Shown here piece after piece: positions 21,086 to 32,720 of a stretch of DNA of 64,000 nt. Source of the stretch: Protea cynaroides (lineage: Eukaryota; Streptophyta; Magnoliopsida; Proteales; Proteaceae); the NCBI GenBank assembly GCA_028583415.1, contig CM053270.1, forward strand, positions 61,097,117 to 61,161,116, read 5' to 3'. Positions within the stretch are counted from its first letter, which is position 1, and every line of letters begins with the position of its first letter. The notes beneath the pieces are model-generated. The model had not been told where the DNA came from. It searched no databases and saw only the letters and a list, made by a program, of their open reading frames with translations. The translations under genes and the position numbers were made by a program.

Positions 21086-21471
21086 TGTAGAATGATTAGT
21101 TACCTAAACCAGTTATTCAATAGGAGTCTAATTAACATGGTAGGACCAGTTTGATCTGGTTCGTCATGTGGTATGAGATAAGTTTAGTAACCTTTATTCT
21201 ATTGTGGGAAGGGTATTAGGGTTATGTCAGTATTATATAAATACTAGGTAGAGTCCCCACAACCATGGTTAATGTAGTTCTCTTTGCTCCAATTCCTTTA
21301 GAAGAAGACTGTGACCAAGGGATTACGATAAAAGATTGGAGCGTAGTGGAAACTAACCTTCACAAACAGGTATGTCTTTATAATTCATAGTTTGTAACAT
21401 CTCCATTGTGTTTTAGGGTTCATGTATGGATTGGGATGTGTTTGGAACCCTGATCACATAAAAATCTAACA
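21086..21471 (+). repeat. 5' LTR of the non-autonomous copia-type element
   Basis: Ends ...AAAATCTAACA right before the primer site. The start at TGTAG (21086) is set by alignment to TGTTGG at 26191. A start about 12 bp further left is also possible. Confidence 0.65.
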
Positions 21472-21473
21472 GT

Positions 21474-21485
21474 TAGTATCAGAGC
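21474..21485 (+). other. Primer binding site, initiator tRNA-Met
   Basis: TAGTATCAGAGC differs from the standard TGGTATCAGAGC by one base (G to A, a deamination-type change) and lies 2 bp from the LTR end. Confidence 0.75.
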
Positions 21486-22161
21486 TTTTCATACAGACCT
21501 AGAATCGATGGTTTCTAAATGGAATAACATACCCTAGAAAGTTGGATTTGAGATTGAGATTTTTTTTCTCCTATTTTGAATAGAATTGTCAAAGATTCAT
21601 CTTTCATCGAACCTTCCAATGTCAAAATATAGTCAAATTACATATCAAATCGAAGGTCTCGACGAGGCGATCACGGAGAGATAAAAATCGTAGCCATTCT
21701 ACATCAGACACATCTATTGATGTCATATTTCATGCACTAATAGTTAGATGACACATGTCCCCAAGCATGAAAACATGGGGGGGGGGGTGTTACATGCCCA
21801 GGTAGCCATTATCCCCAACCCGCTACTCTTGCTGAGTTGGTAGACACCGCATTTAGTGAGTTAGAACCTATCAGCCATCAACGCAGTACAATAAGTCGCA
21901 AACTGACTTGCGACTTGACCGTGCTGTACCTCAACTCGCCTTTTTAAGGATGGTCCTGCTCGCACTCGCCTCACATCTCGTCTGGAGTGCTCTTACAAGA
22001 ATCCTAAGCCTCACTTCAGCAAATAACCCGTTTATGTAGGGAATCTTCTTGTGGAGAACAAAGTAGACAGCTAGGGAAATTTGACAGCTGGTTACACCCT
22101 AGCTGTAGGATCACCATCCTATGATCATGCACGATTATTGGATATGCTCCTGACAGTTAGT
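21486..22161. other. Interior of the copia-type element, left part
   Basis: No gene found. A run of G (about 21777..21787) is followed by TGTTACATGCCCAGGTAGCC. With 24172..24470 this may be a separate insertion with LTR-like character, but I could not fix its ends. Confidence 0.4.
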
Positions 22162-24171
22162 GTCACACCCCAATTCCAGCTGAATCAGAAGTGTGAGTGA
22201 ACCGTCATTGAACCAACGGTTCACACCAGGATCTCAATAAAATCGTATCCACTCATACAAACCATTGCACATAACCATAATCAGAATATAATTAAATACA
22301 GCGGAAGTCTTAAATTAAATGAACTGAGTTCTCTATTGATAATTTAAATAAAATATCCAATTATTTAAAACACCAGAACGTAAATAATTGTCCTTACATC
22401 ATTTGTAAATCCAACTGAAAATAAATAAAATAAATGAATCCAATATCCTAGAGGTACACGCAGAAAGGGCACTCGCATGAAGCGTCATGCTCATCCTCCC
22501 CTGCTTACACTTCTAAAGCAGCAACACCTCCATATGCTGGAGCATCCACATAGTCCTCGACAGTGTAACCTACATCAACATCTAAAAACATGTATATATA
22601 CAAGGGTGAGCTCACAACTTAGCTCAGTAAGACAATCAGACAATGCAACACACATCATGCATGAGTAACATTCACATTATGGTTTGGTTTTAAGTTTGTA
22701 ATGTGATATAGAAAGGATTGGCGGCCACCACACCTCTATACACGAGTGTGTGAATCCGCCCAATTGATCAAATACCACTGTTGTCCCACATGCACCCACT
22801 ATGGAATAGAGATAGAGCTAAAACGTCCGAATCAAACACCGCCAACACTTTCTCTGATGCCCTACCCATACCAACACGTAAGCCCCTATTGGCGAGGGCT
22901 TGCAAACTGGGCTCGCAACTAACCAATATGTCATCACAGTAGGCCCTATCCCAGCATAGCTCCCTACGACATAGAGATAGAGCTAGAGTCTAGTGGCCAG
23001 GCCGGAGACCACAGTGCCACTTCCTCCCCCTGATACCCTACCCGCACCAACATGTGAGTATGCACAAACACCATTCCATAGAATCATAATTATTAACAAC
23101 GTTTTACTATTATTAAGTTATTAGGGTTTAGGTCCGATTCCTTTACCTGACGCTTGATTGCTAACTTGCTCCATGTCACAGAATCCAAACTCGCTATCAG
23201 AAGGTCCTACACAATGTTAGGGTTAAATTAGAATAATTTTCTTAGGGTTTACATTGGTCGGAAAACCAACTGGGTAAAAAACACTCCCACAGTGCATACC
23301 GATCGCACGTACCGGTCGCGACACTGTGGGGAAAGGTGTGAACGGTATGGTCGACTGGTCCCCACAGACCAGTCCCTGAGAGGTACCGGTCGCAGTACCG
23401 GTCGCATATGGTGCCATCGGTATGGTTGATCGGTATGCCTCCGGAAGACCATCAATTCGGTGTTCGCCTTTCGTCGGTCACCCCCTATTGGTTCTAGGGT
23501 TTCTCCTATGCATTCTAATTCTGAGCAACGAGTTAGAGTTATTTCATGCTCCATTCAAGTCCTAGCTTCAATGATCCTCAGCCTAGAACGCGAATTTAGG
23601 GTTCATCGACTGTATTAGGGTTTGACGATAATTTAAAGGTTTTAAATCAATACCTCGCCTTGCATGGTATTGATCAATTCAAGATTAATCATCTATAAAG
23701 TTTAACTTAGAGGAAGGTTCTAGCACTTACCGTTGGTTCGCAAGTAGGGTGTTCTTCGTCCAACGGCAAACGGCGGCTCCTCTCCCTCCTTCCTTAGCTC
23801 TTTCTCCTTCTTCGATCTCTTTCTCCTCTTTAAGGTTTGTGAGGATCAATGAAAGAGTTCTAAGGAGGTTTAAGGGTCTTTAAATAGACTAGGATAGAGT
23901 TTAGGAAGTTTCCTTACGTTAGGAAAGTCCTTAGGCATGATATTTGGAAAGTGGGACCCGCAGAGATCCGTTTTCGGATCTAAGTAGTCTGCTCGCGCAG
24001 ACATACCGGTCGACCGGTACCATCAATCGGTATGAAAAAAATATCATACATTAGGTCCGTTTTCATACCTGGTTGCCATCCATTCGTCTCGTCTGACCCG
24101 GTGATGATTGGAAGACATGTTACGACATGAATTAAAGGTTTAGATCGGGTTCATAGAGTGCGGGTCTTACA
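22162..24171 (-). mobile_element. Solo LTR 2 of the Tekay-like family, TSD GTTAG
   Basis: TGTCACACCCC...GTGCGGGTCTTACA (2010 bp), flanked by GTTAG on both sides (22157..22161 and 24172..24176). It is closely related to solo LTR 1 and has the same type of motif islands (23280..23460 and 23999..24035) built on ACCGGTCGACCGGTA. It is nested in the copia-type element and is therefore younger than that insertion. Confidence 0.93.
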
Positions 24172-26190
24172 GTTAGGCAGTTATCCCTGGAGCTTATCCG
24201 AGATTTTCTACACTCTATATAACCACTCGGTGATCCAAGGTAAGCATAGACAATCTGATCCACACTTTCAGACTTTATTGAATTCACCTTCTTCCCCATG
24301 TCTTAGGAGCTTGCCTTCTTCTTGCTAAGCTCCATACTTTTAGCTCCCTATACTGGCTTAATCGTCGAAGTGGACGTCGGACCACCTCAGTCTGCCCTCT
24401 GACGACATTTTATCTTCTCTGTCTTGCAGGAGAACAAGGATCAGGTGACCGTTGGTATTTCATAGCAACAACGCCCTCAACCTGAAGCCTGGTCTAGGGC
24501 CTAAGCTGTTGTTTGCCTTGGCATTAAATTATGATTGTGGGAGCTTGGAAGGTCAAATTGACCTCCGATTTGTTCCATTGGACTCTTTTTTTATGCTCTT
24601 CATTCTGATATAAATTTTGATACATTTTAATACATTGGGAAGCATGTTATCACAAAAGAATGCCCTATAAGGATCTGATTTGTAGTGTTTCTATTGATTT
24701 TTGTTAAAATTATTGTACCAAATTAATTATTGAGCTAATATGCATGTTTATATGAATGTTTAGACTTGTAAGGTTGTGTTAATGAAACATTTATGATAAA
24801 ATATCCCATAAAAACTGCATATTGTGATTTGTTCATATCATGGTAGAACCTTGTGTGACCACTAAAGTAGTAATTTTTTTATTATTATTATGATGTGTTT
24901 AAATTTCAAGTGTCTATATTTGTTAGTGCTTCAGAAGAATATTGTTCATCCAAAGGTGGCATTGTCTAAGTCTGTTCAAGTTAGGATTTGTAGCTGTTGT
25001 ATAACGATTTAATGGGACCACCACAGTGGCACACTTGGTTCTATTATAATATACTCAAATCCAATATTTGTGCATTTATAGGCTACAACAAAGAAGTACA
25101 ATGCTCACTCAAAAATGACATTGTCATAAAATCTCACTTTTATGGATGCAGCAAAGAACAGCATTGTCCACCCAAAGATGATGTTGTCAAAGATTATATA
25201 CAACTCATGTATATGGTTGAAGGATCTTGATTTTAGAAGTTTCATCTACCCAAAGGTGGTAAAAAATTTTAGAGTCATTATTCCTTCGTAGTTATTACAC
25301 AATTTTTAAGAGGATCGATGCATATTTTATCCCTACAGATGAGTGCGTAGTTTGGTTGACTCTCACAGAGATGATTTGTCTACATATGCTCAAATTGTAG
25401 GAGTTATTTTACTTGGTGTAAATTGATCATGCACGTTTCATTATTTTTCGTTGCATTATTTTGAGTTTTTATCATGGTTAAAAATAATTAATTTCATCGG
25501 AGGCTTGAGTAGCCAAATATTTGTGAATTAGTGGGAGTGTCTTGATATGCTTAATCAGTGGGAGACTCTTTATGTTTGTGTCTTAATATTGTGTGTATGT
25601 GTTTGATTATATTGCTTATGGTTTGATAGGCACCGTTTTGTTACCATGATTTTATTTTATTTAGCATTTGTATTATTGTTATTTTGCTCATATGGTAATG
25701 TGTTTGATATGTCAAAGAATTTAGGCGATATTTAACCGATGTAGCAAAGCAGTATTCAGTCCGGGTTAATGTAAAGATTACAAGACGATATTTAGCAAGA
25801 AAGTATAAGACAATATTTATCCAAAGAATGAAGGCGGTGTCTAGCCAATGTATGGTATTATACTTTCGCTTTATTTAAATATCATGTTTTATTGCCCATA
25901 AAGGTTTTGAAGTATTTTGATTAAAGGTTCTTTAATCAAGTTGGACTTGCATGAGAGTTTACCTTTATGCATTATTTTAGGCAATTCATGTATTGAGTAG
26001 ACATCTGTTGTGGCTGACAGGAGGTTATACATCGTATATTGATGTGTGTATTTTCCGCTACTACTCGGCTTTGATAGGCCTGATGGATGAATTAAAGTTT
26101 GTGATGATTTAGTGTGTTGGATTCCAAGGCTACACTGGTTAACGGTGGTTTTGTAATTAATGTAGCTCAAGTGGAAGATTATTAGATTTA
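24172..26190. other. Interior of the copia-type element, right part
   Basis: No recognisable protein. A short open frame at 24997..25230 has no family resemblance I can name. Around 25740..25855 related phrases (GCGATATTTAACCGATGTA, GCGGTGTCTAGCCAATGTA) recur. The end before the LTR resembles a copia polypurine region. Confidence 0.5.
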
Positions 26191-26635
26191 TGTTGGCTTA
26201 ATTAATTATCTAAACTCCTACCAAAAAAATTAATTATCTAAACCATCTATTGAGTGGGAGTCTAATTAACATGGTAGGACTGGTTCGATTTGGTTCGTCA
26301 CGTGGTATGAAATAGGTTTGGTAACTCTTATTCTATTATGAGAAGGGTATTAGGGATATGATAGTATTCTATAAATACTAGGTTAGAGTCTCCACAGCTA
26401 CAGTTAATATAATTATCTTTGCACCAATTTGCAAGAGGCATTGGGATATTCTCTGGAGGCTGTGGAAGACTTTGACCGAGGGATTACAATCAAATATTGG
26501 AGCAAAGTAGAAACCAATCTTCACAAACAGGTATGTCTTTATGATTCATAATTATAACATCTCCATTGTGTTTTATGATTAATGTATCGATTGGGAAAGA
26601 TTTGATTGAAACCCTAATCACATAAAAATCTAACA
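26191..26635 (+). repeat. 3' LTR of the non-autonomous copia-type element
   Basis: Begins TGTTGGCTTAATTAATT and ends AAAATCTAACA. It is longer than the 5' copy partly because of a 28-bp duplication plus filler at 26202..26243. Confidence 0.65.
26202..26243. repeat. 14-bp duplication around a short A-tailed filler
   Basis: TTAATTATCTAAAC occurs at 26202..26215 and 26230..26243, separated by TCCTACCAAAAAAA. The 5' LTR of the same element has only one diverged copy and no filler, so it arose after insertion. Confidence 0.75.
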
Positions 26636-27436
26636 CGAGTACTCAGCCTGACTCGTCAGTGAATGGAGATGATACAAGGAGGCATGTATAAAATGGTTAC
26701 GATTGAAGTTAGTGGATCAAACGGTGCTGGAGAGCAAGACCCACTTAAAGGTTCGGATTTCTGTTTCGGTTGGGTGGGAGAAGCTGTACGAAGAAGCGTT
26801 CCTCCTCTTGCTCAGGCAATTCTGGGAGAAGGGGCGCTCCTGCTGCTACCCAAAGGATGACGAAAAGAACAAAAAGATGATGTTACAATTTTAACACTTT
26901 CTTTTTAACAATTTTAAACAATATATTGCCTCTACTTTATGGGGCCTGAAATTTTTTTAATATTTTTTTATTTTTTTATTTTTTATTTTTTCTATTTTTT
27001 GGTGAGAAACACATGTTATATTTATGAGTCATCCTTTTTGATAACATTTATAGCACATGTTTCTGAACTAACACCATTCATACCAATGTACAAGTGGTAA
27101 AACTCAATGGCTAGCCAAAAAAAACCCCTTCATACATAACGGCCAAATAGCGCCGAAATGAAGTCGTATATTGAGAGATTGGAGGTAGGTTCTTACATTG
27201 GAGGAATTTTCAAACTCATCATAACAAAAAGTTTACGTCCAACGTGAGATCCATGCTTTCTTATGAATGAGTTGCCAAAGGTGTGGGGGAGAAGATCCGA
27301 ATGTGCTGCATCTAGTTTCTGTCGCAGCCATAGGTGTCGTGTGTTCCGAGGTATGAGTTTCAGTCTAGCTTCAACACGAGCACTTGACCGCCGCGAAAAA
27401 AACAGAGAATCTTGAATGTAACCAAAAGTGATTTTA
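26636..27436. other. Upstream intergenic sequence of the LBD gene
   Basis: No supported gene. Two overlapping short open frames near 26663..26894 have no recognisable motif and no conserved context. An A/T-rich low-complexity stretch lies at 26945..27000. Confidence 0.5.
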
Positions 27437-27504
27437 GCTGACTCTGATACGTATGGAAACCTAATTAAGGGCTGACTCAGATACGTATGGAAACCTAATC
27501 AAGG
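27437..27504. repeat. 34-bp tandem duplication in the LBD promoter region
   Basis: Two copies of a 34-bp unit begin at 27437 and 27471 and each contains GATACGTATGGAAACCTAAT; they differ at a few bases. The palindrome ATACGTAT has an ACGT core. A phrase GAATGTAACCGAGA also recurs near 27513 and 27603, with a partial copy near 27414. Confidence 0.85.
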
Positions 27505-27642
27505 GCTGGTCTCAATGTAACCGAGACAAGGAGTGGTACTTTCGGTTTTATCAGGGGAACGATGAATAAGATCCAATGGTTACAAAATCAATGACAAAAT
27601 CCGAATGTAACCGAGAGAAAAGCATTACATGGTTACTGATCA

Positions 27643-27650
27643 TATATAAA
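27643..27650 (+). promoter_or_regulatory. TATA box of the LBD gene
   Basis: TATATAAA lies about 120 bp upstream of the start codon, with CT-rich leader sequence in between. The spacing suits a plant core promoter. Confidence 0.65.
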
Positions 27651-27769
27651 ATCAACACCAAGAACCCCTCTTACCCCCTCCACAAGATCTAATTTATATT
27701 TTTCTTCTCGTCTGTTGATCCATTGAGTATTTTTTTCTTTCATACTCGTAATCTCTTGATAGCTAAGAT

Positions 27770-28512
27770 ATGGCCAACCCAGATGAAGTCAACCTTTTTA
27801 TGAACCCATCTCCATTGTTCCCCTCTACTTCTACTTCATCACTTCCTTCACCTCAATTATCTCTTGCCCATCTTTCATCACAAGATCATGAATCTCCTCC
27901 TCTTGTCGTCAGACCTTGTGGTGCCTGTAAGGGCCTCCGTCGACGATGTGCTGCGACATGCATCCTGGCACCATACTTCCCTCCTACTCAACCCCTCGAG
28001 TTCTGGGCTGTGCACAAGGTGTTTGGAGCTAGCAATGTCTCCAAGTTCTTGCAGGTAATTAAGATACTTCGGGTCCTGAACGTACGTACATTTTTTTTAT
28101 GATGAATTCCCTATATAATATACACAGCTTGTGATTTCAGGAGCTTCCAGGGTTTCAGAGGGCTGACGCTGTTAAAAGCATGGTTTACGAGGCAACAACA
28201 AGGATTAGAGATCCAGTTTATGGGAGTGTAGGTGTAATTTGCAATTTGCAGAAGCTGGTAAACCAGCTTCAGATGGAGCTGGCTACTACGAAGGCCCAGC
28301 TTCTCAATATAAGATTTCAACTGGAAAACCAACCAGTGAACAACATGACATGCATGGAAATGAAAGAAGCAGATCAACTGTCCACTTTGGAAGAACTCTT
28401 ATTGGCAGGCTACATGTTTGGTGCTACTCCTAATACCTTCCAGAGTTGGGAGAACTTCTTATTGGACAACTCATTCCTTCCTCTCGATGCCACAGATTCT
28501 GGTGGGATTTAG
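27770..28512 (+). CDS. LOB-domain (LBD/AS2-like) class I transcription factor, two exons
   Basis: Exon 1 is 27770..28054 and exon 2 is 28141..28512; an 86-bp GT...AG intron lies between, giving 218 residues. The protein has a 49-residue Ser/Pro-rich N-terminus, then the LOB domain: the zinc-finger-like C block C50-x2-C53-x6-C60-x3-C64, the GAS block from [11 protein letters not shown] through [11 protein letters not shown] (85..126), and a perfect L131-x6-L138-x3-L142-x6-L149 zipper-like helix, which marks class I. The intron falls at FLQ/ELP, the usual place in the family. LBD proteins are plant-specific nuclear regulators of organ boundaries, lateral roots and vascular growth. From remembered motifs (FLQELP, QRADAV.SMVYEA) it resembles the LBD1/LBD11 group. 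The C-terminal tail (150..218) is Leu/Phe/acidic-rich. No stops or frameshifts; this is the one intact host gene in the window. Confidence 0.93.
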
Positions 28513-28972
28513 ATAGCCTTCAGAGACGGGGGGGGGGAATGGATATTCCTTCATAAAGAATAAGTTCACCAACTCTGGTTTGGCTAGAGCTGATTATCTA
28601 TGTAGAGATACCCTTTATAAATTTGTACCTGGATTGTTCTTGAACTAGTTTGTTATGGATATTGGCTCTAAGCTTGTTTATTTTCTGCTCCCCATCATCC
28701 TTCCCTTGGCAAATGGGGCATCTCCCACCATTCTCTGTACCTTTTATTTCATTAGAAAAGCATTTTCTTCCTCTTTCGCTTAATGATCATTGAAAACTAT
28801 GGAATATTTAAAATTTAATAAGAGATGCTGAGATGGTGAGACCAGTCTTCTATTTTATGCTCAAAATAGTAAACGACTGCTGCATTTTGTCCACCCTTCA
28901 AATATTAAAGTTGATGGTTTTACAATATGATTTTTCCCCACTTTGAATGAAAATTAAAATAATGTATGTAGC
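28513..28972. other. 3' flank of the LBD gene
   Basis: Probable 3' UTR and intergenic sequence. A G-run lies at 28530..28538 and AT-rich stretches follow. No clear polyadenylation signal can be singled out and no other gene is seen. Confidence 0.45.
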
Positions 28973-29145
28973 TGATCACCTTGACACAATTGACCTGATA
29001 TTCTTCAGATAATTGGATCACCTTGACATAATTGGTCTGATAATCTCTAGACAATTGGATCACCTTGACATAAATGACCTGATATGCTCCAGACAATTGG
29101 ATCACCTTGACATAAATGACCTGATATGCTCCAGACAATTGGATT
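28973..29145. repeat. 42-bp tandem repeat, four copies
   Basis: ATCACCTTGACA begins at 28975, 29017, 29059 and 29101, an exact 42-bp period with moderate divergence. It gives an open frame with a 14-residue repeat on the minus strand, which I take as an artefact. Confidence 0.9.
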
Positions 29146-29474
29146 AAAAGACCTATCTTTGGATTATTCTAAATGTATAGACATATTTCAATAGATTCCA
29201 TACACTATCATGATTTTCCTATTCAAATCAATGTAATGTACTTGAAAGAACAGGAACATTGTCTCCTCTTGGGGTCTTCAGATCCGCCTCTTGTTATTGT
29301 TGTTTCTTTTCGGCTTTGGCCTTGGTGTGAGGACAAATTGGGGTTTTCTCCCTCCAAGGTCCTCTCTTTCGTGACTTAAAAGAAAAGAGGTTTTTGGAAT
29401 TGATAAAAATGAGAGGTTTGTACCTAAATGACAGATCATAAGCTTTCGCTTTTGATCTTGTCCACCCACAAAAA
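29146..29474. other. Gene-free sequence
   Basis: No supported gene or repeat. Confidence 0.45.
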
Positions 29475-29655
29475 TAATCGGAGTCGTCACCTAGATTAAG
29501 GTTTAGGACCTATAAATTGTCAATCTCACATAGAAGAGGCATCTAATGACTCATATCTCAACTCAGGTTTTGGTCTCATCAAAGATTAGATAAGCATTGA
29601 GGTTACGATTTGAAAAAATGTTAAGCATCTAAATCGCACGATCCGAAAAGCGGTC
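29475..29655 (+). repeat. Non-coding dispersed repeat family, copy 2 (leader module)
   Basis: GTCACCTAGATTAAGGTTTAGGACC and the downstream block ending near ATCTAAATCGCACGATC match the module at 16160..16340 in order and spacing. Further blocks of the same family follow at 32130..32720, after probable insertions. Confidence 0.65.
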
Positions 29656-31509
29656 ACCCATAGTGATTAACTTGATATGACACTGAGAGGGGGGGGGGGT
29701 GAATCAGTGTCTGAAACTTTTCACCGAATATTTCACTGCTGCCCAGAGCTGATGGAGATCTAATTCTTTACACAAATATACAAGTGCATGCAAATCTACC
29801 TCGCTACCACTTAGTGACCAGGTCTATCAGATTTGCACACACACCCTGTAAGCCATTCCAAGCACTCCAAAATATACCAGAAAGCAGAATAAGTAACACA
29901 GAGATATTACGTGGTTCACTACCACAGTGTGTGATGACTAGTCCACGGAGTAATATCCAACGGATTTCGTATTTACTCAATACTCAGCTTTTAGTCTCTA
30001 ACAAGACAAGGATACTACCCTAGGTTTTCTCAGCATAAAACTGAGAGGGCGTAACAATGTCAGGATTCAGGCTTAATAGCCAGTGTCTAACACCCATTGA
30101 ACACACCACGCTTAACCCACACCCACGGAAAGCAAATAATAATTTTCTAGGCTTATAATAATGCCTTACAAGGAAACCCACAGCTAGCTAGGTATTCAAC
30201 AACTTTCACCTACGCTAGCATACAATATGCTGAAAGCAATAATAATATGAGAAATTTTGAAATTCTCACAACTGCTTTCGAATGGCCAGCAATCTCTTTG
30301 AAGCTTCACACTGCCCTCAAGTACTCTTCAACAGCCTTCAATGATGATAGAGATCAATTCACAGAATACACCTCGCTCACAGACTTCCAATCTCTTTTAT
30401 ACAATCCATAATCACCATGAATATAAAAATAAAAGCTTTACTGACCTCACAAAGGGATTTAACACTCCATTGATGCATAGAGAATAGGTAGTTGTGATTG
30501 ATCACTCCCACAGGACACGAAACCCTAGAAAATCTTCTGTCTGCCTTCAAAACTCTCTTTCGATTTTTCTCTATGTTTTTACGACTCCCAACACCTCCCA
30601 ATAAATAGAGCATCCAAAAATATGGAAAGTGCAACTTGAACGGACCATTTGGAGCTCGGATGAAGAAGTAATGTCGGTTTAAAGTTCGGCCAATAAGATT
30701 ATTCTAAATGAAATTTTTCGGAGGCTTACTGTACACCCACACCGCACTAGAGCACTGCTGCCTTATGCGTTGTCGCTCCCCTATTGGCGGATCCAGAATC
30801 TCCGTAATTGGCCATTGGATCAAAAGTAAAAAGGCGGGATTGTTCAGAGTCCGTCGGATCTGAATAGATCCCGTCAGCAAAGATCGGCATTAATTCTAGC
30901 CTTTCGATCTGAATTTTTCTGACGTAATATCATACTCACGACACACTGAATCAGGCGCTAACAAAATAGACCGCGGCGCATTTCTTAAACCTGCAATCGA
31001 CCAATGAATGAGATCGCGACAGAATCTTAATGCGACCGTCGATCTGTACCTGATCCCTCATTTTAGATTGCCATCAGATCCGAATTTGGACTTTAGGACT
31101 TCACGAGGCCATTAATACTGAATATTCTTCATTATCTTTACCCAAAATACCCCTAAACATTTTCCAAAAGGACCTCTGTAACTGGATTTCTTTTAACTAA
31201 ACCCTGTACAGTGAAAAACTTGTTGAGAAGACTTCTCTCTAAATTGTTTGCTCACTCTCCCTCTAGAAAAATTAACAAACAACTGATGGGCATGCAAGAG
31301 AGCAATGCACATGCCATGTGCGCCCATGCTATGCACAGCAGTGGGCCTTGCGGGCCTTGCTGCTTGCGGGTCTGCTGCTGCAAGGCATGCCATGTGCTGC
31401 CCATGGTGCACCCACCTGCTGGCCATGTGGCTGGTGCTATTGGCTGCCACTATGGTGCCTCGGCCCTCGACCAGGCTGGCTGCCATGGTGGCATGCCACC
31501 TTGGCATAG
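29656..31509. other. Gene-free, probable retroelement sequence of unknown type
   Basis: At 29670 TTGATATGACACTGAGAGG, a G-run and GAATCAGTGTC form a short imperfect inverted repeat. Around 29900 ATATTACGTGGTTCAC and ACTAGTCCACGG resemble LTR/leader sequence of plant copia elements. The stretch 31280..31500 is unusually GC-rich with many CATG and GGCC words. I could not define element ends or a gene. Confidence 0.4.
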
Positions 31510-31916
31510 TGGGTCCCACCCACACATGGGTCCCATATTCTCTCTCCTCTTTCTCTCTCTCTATAATCTCTCTCCTCTTTCTCTCTCTTCATGTAATACG
31601 TATATGAAGACGACGATGCCATGAATAATCCCATCAAAATTATGCCACATCACCAAAAATCGTATCACATCACTAGTGGGGTCCACAAACACTCTCTCTC
31701 ATCAAACTCAGTATAAAATCCCATTGTAAGTCATCTGAAACACACTATAAGAGATAGAACACTGTAGAACACACATACAAGGTTGCTCCATCTTTGTCAC
31801 TGCACTGACATTCTCTCTCCTACACTGACTCTCTCTCTCCTCATTTCTCTGACTAAATGCTCATCAACTTTGCCACATCTGTCAAGTTGCCAACAATGAC
31901 AACAAAAAGTCCAACA
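31510..31916. mobile_element. Possible small solo LTR, TSD CATAG
   Basis: TGGGTCCCACC...AAGTCCAACA is flanked by CATAG on both sides (31505..31509 and 31917..31921). Inside are CT-rich repeats (31538..31590) and a TATAAAATCCC box at 31711. I looked for a duplication to fit the right end, so chance is not excluded. Confidence 0.45.
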
Positions 31917-32129
31917 CATAGTACTCCTTTCCTAGCTCTAATATTATGAAATTTAAGGTCAATGGATGATTAAGTTTCGAAAGATTCCTAAACCAAATTG
32001 CTATGTCATCCTAAGCTAAAGTTTAGCCAAGCATGTTATGAAATAAAAATAAATAAATAAAATATGTCAGAGAGTCATATAAATGGGAATTAGATGACGG
32101 CCCAACCACACCGATCTACTAATTTATCA

Positions 32130-32720
32130 GATATTCTAAATGGACTGCCGAATCTCTCTTATATGCCTACCTCTCACTAGACTCGAGCCCCATACACTCG
32201 AATGCAAAAGAGAAATGAAATAAGCAAAACAAAAATTTGAAAGTTGGATGAACTGAATCTGGAGGTTTTCTAGGCTGTCGACGTATTCAAAAGATGTCGG
32301 TGAATCAGGTTATCCACATAGTTCATGGAATTAAATGATTTGAATTGATATAAAAACAAGATTTGAAAGCCAAGATGTAAATGCAATGTTTGAAATGCAA
32401 ATGCAAATGCCAATGATTAAAATACAAATGTGAATGCAAATGATTGGAATCTAAATGTAAATGGGATAAATCCAAACCGAAGTGTTGGACTGAATTTGGA
32501 AGGTTATCCCAAACTGCCTCTGTATCCCGGACATATCCGAGAATCAAATCCAAATAACGTAGTTCAAAAGGATGCATCTGTCCATAGCCATTGATCAAGC
32601 TTATGGCGTGCAAACCAAACTAAACTAAAGATGTAATCGGTTATATAACAGATGATGGACAGAATTTGTGAAAGCTATCCAAATTGCCTACATATCTCAG
32701 AGACATTGCTTCTTCCAAGA
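32130..32720 (+). repeat. Diverged TGCCTAC / GTAGTTC repeats of the non-coding family
   Basis: Several diverged blocks with a TGCCTACnTATC-like start and an ATCAGG or GTAGTTC-like end occur (near 32150, 32265, 32510 and 32685), related to those at 16760..16925. Between them (32375..32465) is a low-complexity run of AAATGCAAATG words that yields a His-rich open frame on the other strand, an artefact. Confidence 0.55.

Larger units (their letters stand above)
21086..26635 (+). mobile_element. Non-autonomous copia-type LTR element without coding region
   Basis: Two diverged direct repeats (21086..21471 and 26191..26635) bound the element. They share GAGTCTAATTAACATGGTAG, CTTCACAAACAGGTATGTCT and an ATAAAAATCTAACA end. 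Directly after the left repeat is TAGTATCAGAGC (21474..21485), an initiator tRNA-Met primer site with one change, and a copia-like tract GTGGAAGATTATTAGA precedes the right repeat. The interior has no gag or pol that I can recognise and hosts a solo LTR (22162..24171). It fits a large retrotransposon derivative moved in trans. A target duplication is not clear, since the left boundary is blurred. Confidence 0.72.

Noticed and set aside
18902..24171. Solo LTRs 1 and 2 read as the two LTRs of one element with the intervening DNA as interior
   Set aside because: Each has its own perfect but different target duplication (AACCT and GTTAG), and the DNA between them contains the boundary of another element with its own primer site.
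26663..26894. Two overlapping short open frames upstream of the LBD gene
   Set aside because: Short, in two phases, with no recognisable domain and no promoter context.
28920..29138. Minus-strand frame with a 14-residue repeated peptide
   Set aside because: The 42-bp tandem repeat keeps the frame open by length; units diverge like non-coding DNA.
29671..31200. A 1.5-kb LTR starting at TTGATATGACACTGAG
   Set aside because: No partner, no matching target duplication and no clear right end; left as unresolved sequence.
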